A DNA stretch of 64,000 nt from positions 9,445,383 through 9,509,382 of the forward strand of contig NC_135252.1 in the NCBI RefSeq assembly GCF_964204865.1. Direction: 5' to 3'. Each line of letters starts with the position of its first letter. Positions within the stretch are counted from its first letter, which is position 1. Source of the DNA: Styela clava. Taxonomy: Eukaryota; Chordata; Ascidiacea; Stolidobranchia; Styelidae. Below the pieces are notes generated by a model. The model searched no databases and was not told where the DNA came from. It saw nothing but the letters and a program-made list of their open reading frames with translations. Of this stretch, positions 48,426 through 60,800 are shown one piece after another. The position numbers were made by a program, and so were the translations under genes.

Positions 48426-51400
48426 TTAATCAATGGCCTGTTGTACCACTGGAAGAATTTGTTTTCTAGAGGCTTTAATGTTGTACATTCTGAAAATAAA
48501 AAATTAGAAAATAAAATCTAAATGGTTAATTCCTCCAAAGAGTGGTGGATAAAACTTTACGATTTTAGTAAAGATATGTAGTAGTTGTTACTGCTTCAAA
48601 TTACAGCAGTTCAGCGGCAATGAAATTTTCTGTCTATAGCAACATTAAGTATTTGTATAATAAATGCAAAGTTGAGCGTTCAAGTCATCAATATAAATAT
48701 AACTATACCTTAGCTTCGTGAATTCCTCAGAGATTCCATTACTATCTTCTACTATGATTTGTAGACAAGGGGTTTCAGATGAAATCAGCGCTTGTTTCAC
48801 CTGTAAAAAGTAGAAAAAAAAAATTGGAATTGCAAAATTATCAATTGTTTTATGCATTAGAAACTAACTGCAATTTGCAAATGATTATACGTGGGTCTAC
48901 AGGTTTGTATCCTATTGGGCATAATCACAGGCAGGGGGATCACAAGAGTTATTTATTGGCTTTCTTGTGCCTTCGAAATAAATATGGAAGCATCTTATAA
49001 AGAGTGCTTTGTCAGCATTGTTTACACCCTGAAACATATTTTATTTTTCATTCAAAATGTCTTCTCAGCATATAGTCAACATCTTAACATCTTTCGACAA
49101 ACTATCTATCCATGTTGTTGGTTGCATTATCAACAAATGCTAGTTTTTGATTGTTTGCATTTAAAACTGAGCTTGACACTAATCCGATATTACAACTGTT
49201 GAAAACAAAAAATTCTAATTTAGTATCAGCTTGTTATGAGCATCCAAATTAAACACCATTCAGAAATCGGTACCTTCGCCGTCAAATCATGATTTTCAGA
49301 GAAGAGTAACAATGGTTTGAAAGGTTTTTCAGATTCATCATTTTTAAGTGGTGCCAAGGCAAGCCATAAGTGACAATTTCTTGCAGACACTAAAATTGGA
49401 ATGCATGATACTGCATCATCACGATGAAGAAAATTTTCCATTTTGTCGTGTATTGTACTGAGGAACAATTTTATTGTACAATCTTTGTTCTCAATAAATT
49501 TTGCATCCTAAAAATATATATTGTCATATCACGTAAGTAAAATAATGTACCGTAATTCAGATGATTATAAAACTGAAAGCAATTATCAAAATGATTTTTC
49601 GAACTCAAACAAAATATCAAACTAAATAATACACGATGCAAAGAAAAAAATCTAACTCAAAATTTTTAAAACATAATAAAATGAAATACAATGAAAAAAA
49701 ATTACCACTTAATTCTGAATTAGGAAGTTGTCTATTGATAACTCAAAAAATGTTGTTGTGAATATGAAAAACATTTACCTTCAGCATCAAATCCTCGACT
49801 GTTAGGCCATCTGCAGAATACTTGGCTTCACTCAACTCAATAAAAATTCTACAAAATTAAATATTGAGCATAAGTAACGATCAGTGACCAAGTGTCATTT
49901 ATTCTAAAAGTTAGATTACAAATATTAATTATGCTGATGTTTCAGTTTATAAAGTATTGCAGTGATGCAATTCAAATTGGGAATTGAAAAATCTAAATGA
50001 CTCATAGAACAACCTTAACTGTCCTTAGGTCATATTTCCAAAAGTAAACAACTAAATTGACTGAAATATAAAATGCTGAGTTCCCACTGACATTTCACTA
50101 TTCTGTTGTTACTAGTTGACACACAATATGTACTACAGTACATTTAATAGGTACTATATGTTCAAAGTGCATAGTATTTGTATAAAGGAAGTTATTCAAT
50201 AACACATACTGTGCCAGTTGCTCATTGCTGTTGTTTTTCCAGAATGTCCCGATGACATTCAAGTCACGCTCAGTAACTTTCCCAGCAGATTCTTGTAGGT
50301 TAACAGTATCTAGCAAGATTGGACCTGAAAGTATTAAATTAAATTTAGCACAAATTCCACACAACAAATTCAGCGGGATAGACATGACTACAAATGCAAT
50401 AACATTTGCTGTCAATGTAGAATTGCTAGATTCTTCAAAATAGAGTTTAGACCAGCGTGTCCCAAATTCTTTACACCCACTAATTACAATTGTCAAATAC
50501 CTCATATCTATCCGCAGTACAAAACATGAGAAGATTGGATGTATCAAGTGATATTAAAAATTCTATGATATTTGATAAATCCATCTTAACGTTATCAAAC
50601 TTTATTATTTTTTAAACTATCAACTTTTAAATTTTTTCGCTCTAATATTTCATATCAATAAACCAATATTATAAAGCCGATTCCGCAATCTTTTCTGACA
50701 ACAAATATTATGTGTGTGTACAAATATATTTTGAAATATTTTTTAGTTTTAAGTGGTCAAAGGATCTTTTCTCTTTACGAATCCGGAGTTTGGCAGTAAT
50801 TTTCAATATGAGTCTCTTAAAATATGTATTTTAGCTTACTTTTTAGTCATTTGAAGCTAAACATAATAAACTATGCATGAATTTTATTGACATTTCGTAG
50901 TCGTAGACTATTTTCTCACCAGCGAGAATCTTTGCGAACTCAAGGTGCGTTAATTGCAACGTGTCCCGCGTATCTGAGCCACTATTGATATCTCTTAGAA
51001 AAAAAAAATCCTTGTCCAAACGTGTGAGAAACACCACTAAGTTTAAAACTAAAAAAAGTTTCCAAACTAAGGGGTCGGCTTATAGGCGCATGACTCTGAC
51101 CGCACTCAAATGTAATGACATTTTATCAATTGAATATTAACGCAAACTCAAACTGAACAATATTATCATCAACGACGCCAGGCTGACAATAAAATCCGCG
51201 ATAGATACTAAATAATATTTAAGAGCTATTTTATATGCTGTAAGTTGCAAGAAAGCTTAGTGACCTACATGAACTATATGACTGCATAATGTTTCTAAAA
51301 CGATATTGTTCATTGAGGACTCATTAAAACGCCTCTGCAGATTCCTTTAAGACCCGGACTCGGATTGGGAAACACTGTTCTAAAGAATTGACCAAGAATC

Positions 51401-54084
51401 TAAAAGTGACAATATTGCAGGAGGAAAAAATCAAAAATTTAATAAATTGAATAGGACAGTTTCGAATATATTCAACATTATATTCTCTTGGGATATCCCT
51501 AGTTTGAACACAGTAGGATAGGATTTAGACATTTATCCCAGGTAAGAAGAAAGCCAATAAGACACCATAATCATATAGCATACCACGGCCCCCCGTTCAC
51601 TTACCAGAATATGTTGAGTATGGGATTAGATAGCCGGTTAATCCAGCAATCCTCTTGCACATATCCATTCCCTGGAGGCAAACATATTCCTAACACTAAG
51701 TAACATGTGCAACACCACCAAGCCTCAGTACAATATCCAATACTAAGTACATAATAAATTTAAAACAAAAGAATACCTGTCACTAATAAAGTAATTTCTT
51801 TCAGTTCTTTTTCACTGAGCATAAGTTCTTCCCTATCAATTGCCTTGATGATTCTTTCAGCAATCAAGGTAGTGCAAGATCCGACTGTTGCTATTTCAAC
51901 TTTAATATCAGAGTCATATTCTCTTGCCTGAGTCCTGTGATCTATAACTTCAGAAACCATTGGATACAAATATTCATCTGATCTGCCAAAATTGAATAAC
52001 ATAGAATTTTTTGAAAAATATAAAGGTCATAAATCAAAAATATGATCTCAGATAAATATTGTAATAAGAAAATAAGAATATAATATTAGGTTTTAGAAAG
52101 CATTTGTTGTGAGAACTTTTTCAAAAACTAATGTTATTGAAAATGTGAATGGTTCAATTAATATTTCAACACTCATTTTCACATTGGGTGTATAACTATT
52201 GATCAATGTCCTTCATTGCAATGCAAGAGAAAGCTTTTTTTGTATCGCTAATATCATGTTTTCTCGACACTGTAGGTTCTGCATTGAATCAAAACTGAAG
52301 ATAATAGCATAAATAAATGTCAGTTTTGAACAAGATAGTTAATATTATCAACACAGATAGGATATGATTACCAGTAAGTTGCATTCACAATAACCGTAAT
52401 AAAATGAAAACTAAACCTAGAACCTTGAAATATTTAAACCTAACCTTGATAACACATGATGGTCCAGAAGAGTGATTTTAACATTTTGTTTATGATTGCA
52501 GAAGAGATCATGAAAATCAACTGTATCTTGAAAAATCAAATCATTCTGTGATATTTCAAATTTCTTCAGCAAGTGAACGGTTTCTGTTTTCAGTCGAAAC
52601 ATGTTTTGAGGGATGTTTAAAACTGGAATATGATAAATCTTCTTCCTGTTTTCGATGGATTGAATCTAGAAATATTAACATTACTTGTTTACAATTAATG
52701 ATAACAAATATGGGTATCACAAAGCAAAGGGTTTGGTCAGTTACAATGCATATATCTTCATTGCATTTATAATTGTGTTTCATTTAAGGCTTCAAAAGTT
52801 TCTTCAATATTCAAGAGATGCCAGCTGAACTCCAGTATGCAAATAATTTAACCAAATTAATCTAAGTAGTGATATTACAACAATAAAAGCTAACATAAAT
52901 AGTGTGACAGTCAAAAGTCAACCTAATCCTTGTTTTTTTTTAGTTTATTATCGTCAAATTGTCTTGCTAAAATAACTTTTATGTGCTTTACCCGTGTAAG
53001 AAACCAAGCATACACCAAAGCTGACACAGCAGAATCGAGATCACATGCTTCATTCCCAAATATTACATTGAGTGTTTCGGTAGTTGTTAAAAGACTGCTC
53101 CGTCTTGCCTGACGAATAAAAAATGACAAAATCAAAGTCCAAGCTAGCATGAAGTCAGGTCAACCATCATAAAAAAGTGAAATTTTAGTATTCTATATTT
53201 TAAAGCATACTGATTGCGATTGGCCACCTTTCTGCCTTTAGGGAGATTTTTGACATTTTATAGCATTTAAGTTTTTCAGCAACAAATGAAAGAGTTAAAA
53301 TGAAGGTTTAAACTTCTTTGTTGAGGCAAACAAGGAAATATAGGGTCTGGTAGAATTTAGTACCACATGTACTTCTAGTTGGCCTGGCTCACCAATTTTT
53401 GCATACGCCATTCCTAACCCCCACCTGACTACGTCACCGAAAAATTACGTCATTAAAACGTCACAGTCAGACAGTGGCGTAATAAGACCCACCAAAGTAT
53501 GCAGATGGTCGTTCAAAACGCGCAGACGATCACCCAAAATCGAGCAAGCTATTTCGCTCGTTTTCTCGTTGCATCGATCACGATATGAGACAGATTGCCG
53601 GCGTTATCGGCGGCGCAGATGCCATTTCGGGCGATTGTAATTATACTTTGGCAAGCTCTATGGCGTGATGGTGACGTCGTAGCAACATAATTTTTGGATG
53701 GCATAGTCAGGTGGGGGTTCTCTAGACTTAGAGAATGATAACCGTATCTACAGACCTATAACACAAACTCAGTGTGCGGGATAGGCCATCAATCGTTTAT
53801 AACTAAACAGCGAGAACATTAAATTCCCAAATGATATTGCCGAATCGGTTTTGCTGGATCTGGCACTTTCTTATCAGAATAGCCGTTTTGTCTGTCCTGA
53901 TTGCTCAAGTAATCAAAAAATCTTTTTTCATTCCAGTCTTATGTACCGGTACGGTACAATTTCAAAAGTGGTACAGGATTTTATTAAAAATCAGTAAAAT
54001 GGTTAATTACAAGTTTTTCCGCATCTTACTCACCACGTCGGAAATTTTTACACGTGCCCGACTCAAAAAATCCACAAAATTCAT
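48426..54084 (-). CDS. PRUNE: prune exopolyphosphatase/phosphodiesterase (DHH-DHHA2)
   Basis: Nine minus-strand exons: 54084-54034, 53108-52992, 52665-52445, 51982-51777, 50324-50210, 49848-49779, 49507-49274, 48800-48709 and 48489-48426. Phases sum to 334 codons including the TAA at 48426-48428 (333 aa). The start, MNFVDFLSRARVK, aligns with the N-terminus of prune proteins and sits in front of a strong GTGAGTAAG donor. DHH-superfamily metal motifs are intact: GNEACDLDS (residues 35-43), LIFQDTVDF with Asp106, LLDHH (His125, His126) and VIDHR (Asp144-Arg146). DHHA2 features follow (LLDTVNL, AKYSADGLTVEDLML, FLSTIHDKMENFL). Prune enzymes hydrolyse short-chain polyphosphate and cyclic nucleotides and bind regulators of motility. 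The tail after DHHA2 is absent; the frame stops shortly after ASRKQILPVVQQ. It is followed on the same strand by the giant BCH gene, its fusion partner in vertebrate PRUNE2. Confidence 0.93.
53416..53719. mobile_element. 304-bp MITE with perfect 16-bp inverted ends (prune intron 1)
   Basis: Left end AACCCCCACCTGACTA (53416-53431) is matched exactly by its inverse at 53704-53719, and a second inner pair (ACTACGTCACC / GGTGACGTCGTAG) extends the symmetry. The body is less AT-rich than its surroundings and has no open frame. I see no convincing target duplication, so the superfamily is not assigned. It sits in prune intron 1. Confidence 0.8.
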
Positions 54085-54827
54085 CGAGGACAGTGGACCA
54101 GACCCCCACCAAACTAAAACAAAAAATAAACAAATCAGACACAAGCTGTCAATCAAACTTGGCTACTCCAGTCACTCAACCCGAAAGGGTCAGAGATCAC
54201 ACCGCAATTCCATTAAAATTGTAATTTTTGGCAATTGGCATTAAATATTTCGTCAATACAAATTTTACATTATTATTCCTTGTTTTTATTTCATATTAAA
54301 TTATTTAATAATTTTGTGAATGTTTAGTGTTTTTTATTTCATTTATTTGACGCACCGGTCACGGATGAATCGACATGTAGTTGCTAAGCGACACAAGCTT
54401 CTCGACAATTTTGTCGCCAGGTCGCTGCTGGTAATTTATTTTGTCTCCCGGTAAAATTTAGTTAGGTTTCAGTTATTTGTACGAAATCCTTGGCAAACGC
54501 CCTAGGACTCGATAGTCTGATATTTTGGTTTTGCTAAAAATTAATGAAAGATACAGCGGAAAAACCGATACCGGTAACAATACATCAAAAATGACATTCA
54601 AATAGGTCATATTTTCTTCAAGTATATTCAGAGTTTCATCTTTTTCTGTGCCTAAAATTATGCCTCTATCTGTGTATGATGAATAACTACTTCATAGGGT
54701 TAAATCTATGTATGGAGTTGATTGAAACTTTTTGAAAAATAATTTTGCTTCAATTTTTATTCTTTTCCTATAAATTAGCCAAATGAGATGATACTATACG
54801 CTAGATAAAGTTAACAGGTAACGAAAG
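54085..54827. promoter_or_regulatory. divergent promoter region between prune and dynein heavy chain
   Basis: Only 743 bases separate the prune start codon (minus, 54084) from the dynein heavy chain start (plus, 54828), so both promoters and 5' UTRs should lie here unless there are upstream untranslated exons. No obvious TATA element. The arrangement could allow shared control, but that is inference. Confidence 0.5.
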
Positions 54828-57800
54828 ATGGACTATCAGGTTGGTTATTTAATTTTTGATTATATATTTCAACCTCAATGCTTTTTTCTCATTATATACA
54901 TGTGTTTTGTTTTTTAAAAGTCAACTCCAAGGCTGAGGTCCAACAAAGTGAAACTGTCGGAACCACAGACATCAAGTTTTTTACCTCAACTTCCCCAGAA
55001 GAGAAACAAACCTCTATGGTCGAGTACTGCTCCTTCATTTGTACTGAATGGAAGTGCACCAGATGATGCTTTAGGAAGGTATTATAAAATTACTAGTATA
55101 TTATCTTAATATGATGAAGATTTTCATAAGCTGTTTCACACACATGTTCTGTGGATGCTCAATTCAAAAGTATAACACTTGCCTTCAGTCAAAATTTATA
55201 AATATGCAATATTGTATTCCATATTTCAAATGCTTTCAATAGTGGAGTTCTGTGTTTCATACGAGTATTTTTACCTTGAATATATACAAAATATAATGAA
55301 ATAAAAAATAAAATTTTTATATCTTTACTTTTTAGAAATTTATATTTTTATCATTACTTATCAATAAACAATTGATGCAATATATATTTGTCTTCACTCC
55401 TATTTAAAGAGGCTCTCTACTGTCTTTCATATTTCTGTTTTTTTCTTTATATTTAATGATCGTTTCACCCTTAGGGACAAATTAGATCTTGCTCGTGAGC
55501 TGTCAGTTCCAGCTAAAAGACAAAAGCCTCACCAAAGAAGCAAAACATGGTCAGAAGACAAATCTCGTCATTCACTGACAAATGGAGCTTCCTCGTCTTT
55601 CCAACATCCAAAGAAAAGCCGAGAAGCATTCAGGAGTTCATTGGTCAACATTATAATGTAGGTTAAGTATTGTACTGACATTTTTTGGTGCTCCAGAAGT
55701 ATGCGCACCATGATGTCACACAACCTGAATCCCAACCGGTACACACATACTATGTTTAGGTTGTGTGCCATCTTAGTGCGCATACTTCTGGAGGTCCCAT
55801 TTTTTTTTTATCTATTTTGCCTACTTGCGTGATGGATGTACTGTAATAGCACATTACACCATCTTGAAATAAAAATCATTTAGTGTTATTGGATTTCCAT
55901 AAATAAAAATTTCATATTTGTACAAAATGTTACTAATTTAGCCTGATTTAACTTACAATTTTTGATATTGCTGTTTGACAAGATGTTAGAAAGAATTATA
56001 TAAGCCATTCACTCCATTTTTATTACTTTTACTATATATTGTTCGATATCAAGACATATGTAAATATATAAAAAATTTAAATAGGTTTTCTTGGTAAACA
56101 ACATTACAAAACTTTATGATTTTACTTTTATTTGGTAGAAGATAATAAAAATAGATTGATTTTTGGATTCAATTTCAAAAAGTTTGTGTCATGGTTTAGA
56201 TTTGTATGTTTTTTAATTATATTTTTAACATTAGGCATAAGCATGCAATCAGAGGTAAATTAGAAATGTCATACTTTTTAGGCAAAAAGAGGAAAAAAGT
56301 CGACCACCCAGTGCCACAAGTAGCTTATCACAAAGACCTGGTTCTCCGACAAGTGCTGAAAAGGACATCTTGAGATATTATTATTACATTCATAATGGCA
56401 TTGATACAGGTGCATGGTGCTATATATTTGTATTTCACTTTATTCAACATAATCTTGTTGAAACAGATAATGGTGGCAGCTTATATCATATTATCTTTCG
56501 TGATGTTTGCCCCATTCAAACACTATATACCACTGTTATGTTTATATACCACTCAGAATCAATATTCATTTTTTATTGTATGATTAAATGAACGATTTTG
56601 CTGAATATTTGAAAGAGTTAATAACAGTGAAAAGTGCATATTTTTTGGTGACCAGCTTCCAATTTCTGTAATTCATTATTACCATTTAAATTTTCAAGTT
56701 TATTTTATTGCAGAATTTTTTTTTTATATTTTTCTTAGAACATGTCGCACCTATGGAGGATATGTGGTTGGATCATGTTATGCAAATGGTTCCAAAGCGT
56801 TTGAAACATCTATCGGATTCCATTGAAACTTTATCAGATGAAATGAGAGAAGATTATCTTCTGTCAGTGAAAAAAGCTATTGGTAAGTTGCTTTCAGTAT
56901 ATTCATACAACAATTCTAAACTGAGGAGCAACATCTAAAATATTTTTGCAAGATCTGAAATTTTTCATAATGAACTTGAAAATTACTATTTTAAAGTATC
57001 CTGCAACCTTTTTGAATCCTGGTTTGCTATGTTACACTCTCGATTTTTGCAATACTCGATAGATACTCATTGTGAACATTTGAGTATCCTACTGCTGATT
57101 CATTTTGTAGACGGAACAAGCACTTGTGACTTCTCAAATAATTGTATTGAAGAGCAATCAAATAAAAATATTATGTTACCCTTGTATATAGTTTTACAGC
57201 CATTGTTGCACCATATCATGTTATTTGTCTTTAGAAATATAAACTTGGGTCTTTTGATTTTAATAAAAATTCAAAATATGAATGATTTTTAACAAAACTT
57301 TATTTTTTTGCTCTTATGCATGTATTGTAAATACCCACTTGATTAAATTGAATGGAATGATTTCGGAAGGCTTTTTGTTAGAATTTTTTTTATATATACA
57401 TTATGCTTCCTGGTAAGCAGGAATGTCGAAATACTTGGCTGAAAATTTAAAATTGAATTATTTGTATATTTAAGAACAACCCAACTGGAATTCCTGTATT
57501 TACCGCCTCAGTAAAATTTATCAGTAATTATGTGACCTGTGTTTTCTGCATAACAAATTGATATTATTTAGAGCATAAGTCTGTATTTTAAAATTACTTG
57601 ACTTTCAGATTAGGATTATTTTTAGTCTCAAATGCGAGGATATATTTACTTTCTTCAAATTCCTTGTTCAACTAATACTAATTGGTTTTACAATTTTTTT
57701 TTAGTCGATTTCGTACTTCGAGATCCAAGAGAGAAAGAAGAAGCAGCTCCAGAACTTCCACCACACCGTGAGGAGTTAGAGGTTGTTCCTAAACCTTGGC

Positions 57801-60800
57801 ACAGATCATTTGTTTCAGCTGCGAATTCTACTAAAGATAAATTGAATGTCACAAACCCAACAATGTTGGCTGTACTCGATCTTTGGCATGTATCATTTGG
57901 GTACGTTCAGTGTTTTTTAGATTGACTTAAATAGAAAATTTTATTTATTGAATATATTAGTATTTCTAGATTAGTTAAAATTCTTACCATGTAACATGCA
58001 TCTTGATTGATTTATGCAGGCTCTCTTTTTCTAGGTTATATTGGGTTTGGAAGTTATATTAGTGATTTATGACAACATATAAAATAAGGAATGCTTTCCC
58101 CATTTGATTTTTTTAATAAAATTAAACTCTATATTCTGCTTCCGGCAACCCTATATTTTTGTTGAAGTGCTAAAGTACAATTTGGAATTTTCATACAATC
58201 AAAATAATTTAGGGTGCACAAGGTTTCACTGTTTTGTTAAGTTATGTCAGTGATTTATGGCAACATATTTTTTATTTGTTCACTCGTAAAATATGAGAAG
58301 CTTTATGGATATTTACATTTCATAGTTTTTAGTGTGTTTATTTACCTCAAAATGAAAGTTTTGTTTGCTTTGTAAATATAGGAAACTTCGGTTAATTGAT
58401 ATTGAAGAATTTCACAAGAAAGAGGATTCAATGGAATTACAAACATTTCAAAGTCTTGTTTTAAGACATATTGAAGCAGCCAAAGACAAACTTTTGAAAA
58501 AGTAATAAATTGCTTCTTGGATAAGTATTTCTTATCATTCCTTTTTATTACGATATATAATATATTGTGTCTGTTCAAAATTTTGAAACAAAGAAGAGAT
58601 GTTATTGGACACTTTATGAATCATGAATTACATGCTTATTTGGTATTTTGTACTGACATTACTTGTCTATATTTACTTAGTCTATTTTATTTTCTTGGGG
58701 CATTACATTCTTTCAAGAGCAGTCATTCTATCCAACAGAGTGTGCTCTTGTCTGAAACTTTGCTCAAAATATGGACCTATTACCCAATATAAAAAAGACT
58801 AGACAAGTATATATATAAGAAGAGGTCCAATACATACATTATTAAACCTTTTTCAATATTATACAGATGGTTTCCTGAAGTACAGAACATCTATTACCAA
58901 GGAAATAAAAGAAAGCAAGTACCAAGTAATCACAATGAAGCAAAGTTACAGTCATTCTTCAATTGTGCAGCAACATTGATGACACAACAATTACAAAGTC
59001 TTGCTCTTCTTTCTATTGATGACTACACCAGCTTGATTTGCCAACCTCCTGTAAGTATTTTCATGGAAACTGTAGCGGAATGATGTCAATAGTCACGAAA
59101 TGATTATTTATTTTTGTTAATATTGTGGAATTCTCAACAGATATTTTATCTTTCCATTGTTCTTCAACATCTAAAATAATTTTATGTATGAAAAGTTCAA
59201 AAAATCTAAATTCTAACTTTAATTTCAGTTTTTTGAATTTAATCCATATCTAATTTGTGGTCAAATAATGTAAATGTTAATGTGATATCAAGACTTGCAA
59301 CCTGTAGAGCTAATTACACAAAGTAAAATTGTATATAAAGCTTCGAAGTATTTGTGATTTCCTAATTGAGCGTCACAGATTTACAGTGGTTTTGTGATTT
59401 TTTTCCCTTTATTCAATATACCGGTAATTGAAAATACAAACCCCAAAATTAAAATCATTGGATTTCCATTCTTCTTTTTTTACATTAATTGTTGAAACCG
59501 TGTAATTGTTGAAAAATTCAAATATAGTAATGAACTGTTATATCAGAACATGCATTTCAGACTCATATACACAATAAAAGAACTTATTTCTTTATTTCAG
59601 ACATCGATTCGAGCTTATGAGCATTCTGGTTTCATCATTCGACTTGTGTTGGATGATACAACAATCAAATTTGAACCTGATTTTCCGGATTTTGAGTTGG
59701 TTATCGTCAATGTATTTGATGTTATGATAAAAGCTGTTAGTATTGTACCAAGAGTGGAAACTAAATTATATTCAGAATGGGTAAGAAAGTCTGTTTTAAA
59801 TTTTTAACATAATTTTTTGTGCGACAGATTCATGTTATGTATTTCTAGATGGTGCAATTGGATAATGTATTATTTGCTGTATTATATGGCCACACCAGGA
59901 AATATCCTGTAGAAAACTAGACAACTCTTCAACAGTTATCCCTTCTCACATCATTCACTTACAATAATCGTCAATCTCATATATGATACAAGAAAGTGAA
60001 TATGGGGGAGGCTGACTCTGGTGACCTGTAATCGTATCGCTCCCCCCAGTCTATATCAATGAAACTTTGCGTATGTTGTATATTTTTTTTTTTGTTGCAA
60101 TGTTTGTTTTCTGGTTGACAAATAATAAATATTTCTCACTCTCTCTCGGTATACTTGAATATAATTCATATAATAAGTATTAAATATAAGTAATAATTGT
60201 CCTCTATAATAATGAATCTTTCTAATTTATTTTTAAATACATTAGAAATTTGTCAAATCATATTTCTGAGTGTATGAATTAGATGAACACTGACTGTTTT
60301 TTTGAGATATTTAGTTCTGTCATAGTAGCATATAGATATAGTAGGATGTAAATGATAATGTGATGACTTCGCACTATTATTTAAGTTGTTACAGCATTAA
60401 ATGAGTTCCGTTTAGTTTTTTCCATGTTTTCTGTTTTGAAGATTTCAACAGTTAAATTATTTTATCAAATAGCATGATCAGACAAAATATAAAAATGCGG
60501 TGCAAAACTTTCTATTTACACGCTATTCTTTCCTAAAAGTTATATTTATCTGAATACAATGCAACTTTTGAAATTTTATATCATTCGTGTAATAGGATAC
60601 TACTATATTTCTAATACTCACGTCTTGTGAGGTCCAACACAATAGCAAAATGTATTGTAGTCATAAAATGTTTTTCTTGGGCGAGAAATGAACAAAGGTG
60701 TGCCTGAACTATTGTTCATTGTTTTCTTTTGTCTACGGAACAAAATGGAGTTATCCATGTTGAGTATTATGCAGCAATAATATTCAAGTATCGGACGTAT

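Noticed and set aside
50843-51037. Open stretch (NSGSDTRDTLQLTHLEFAK...) on the minus strand in prune intron 4, at first taken for a prune exon
   Set aside because: Prune phases and domain order run directly from the exon ending at 51777 to the one starting at 50324, and this peptide matches no part of the DHHA2 region.
51060-51400. Possible hAT element end (GATTGGGAAACACTGTT) in prune intron 4
   Set aside because: Only one end looks like a hAT terminus; I found no matching inverted partner or target duplication.
53831-54244. 137-codon plus-strand open frame
   Set aside because: It overlaps prune exon 1 on the opposite strand, which has both protein similarity and a strong donor. The plus frame has no recognisable domain.
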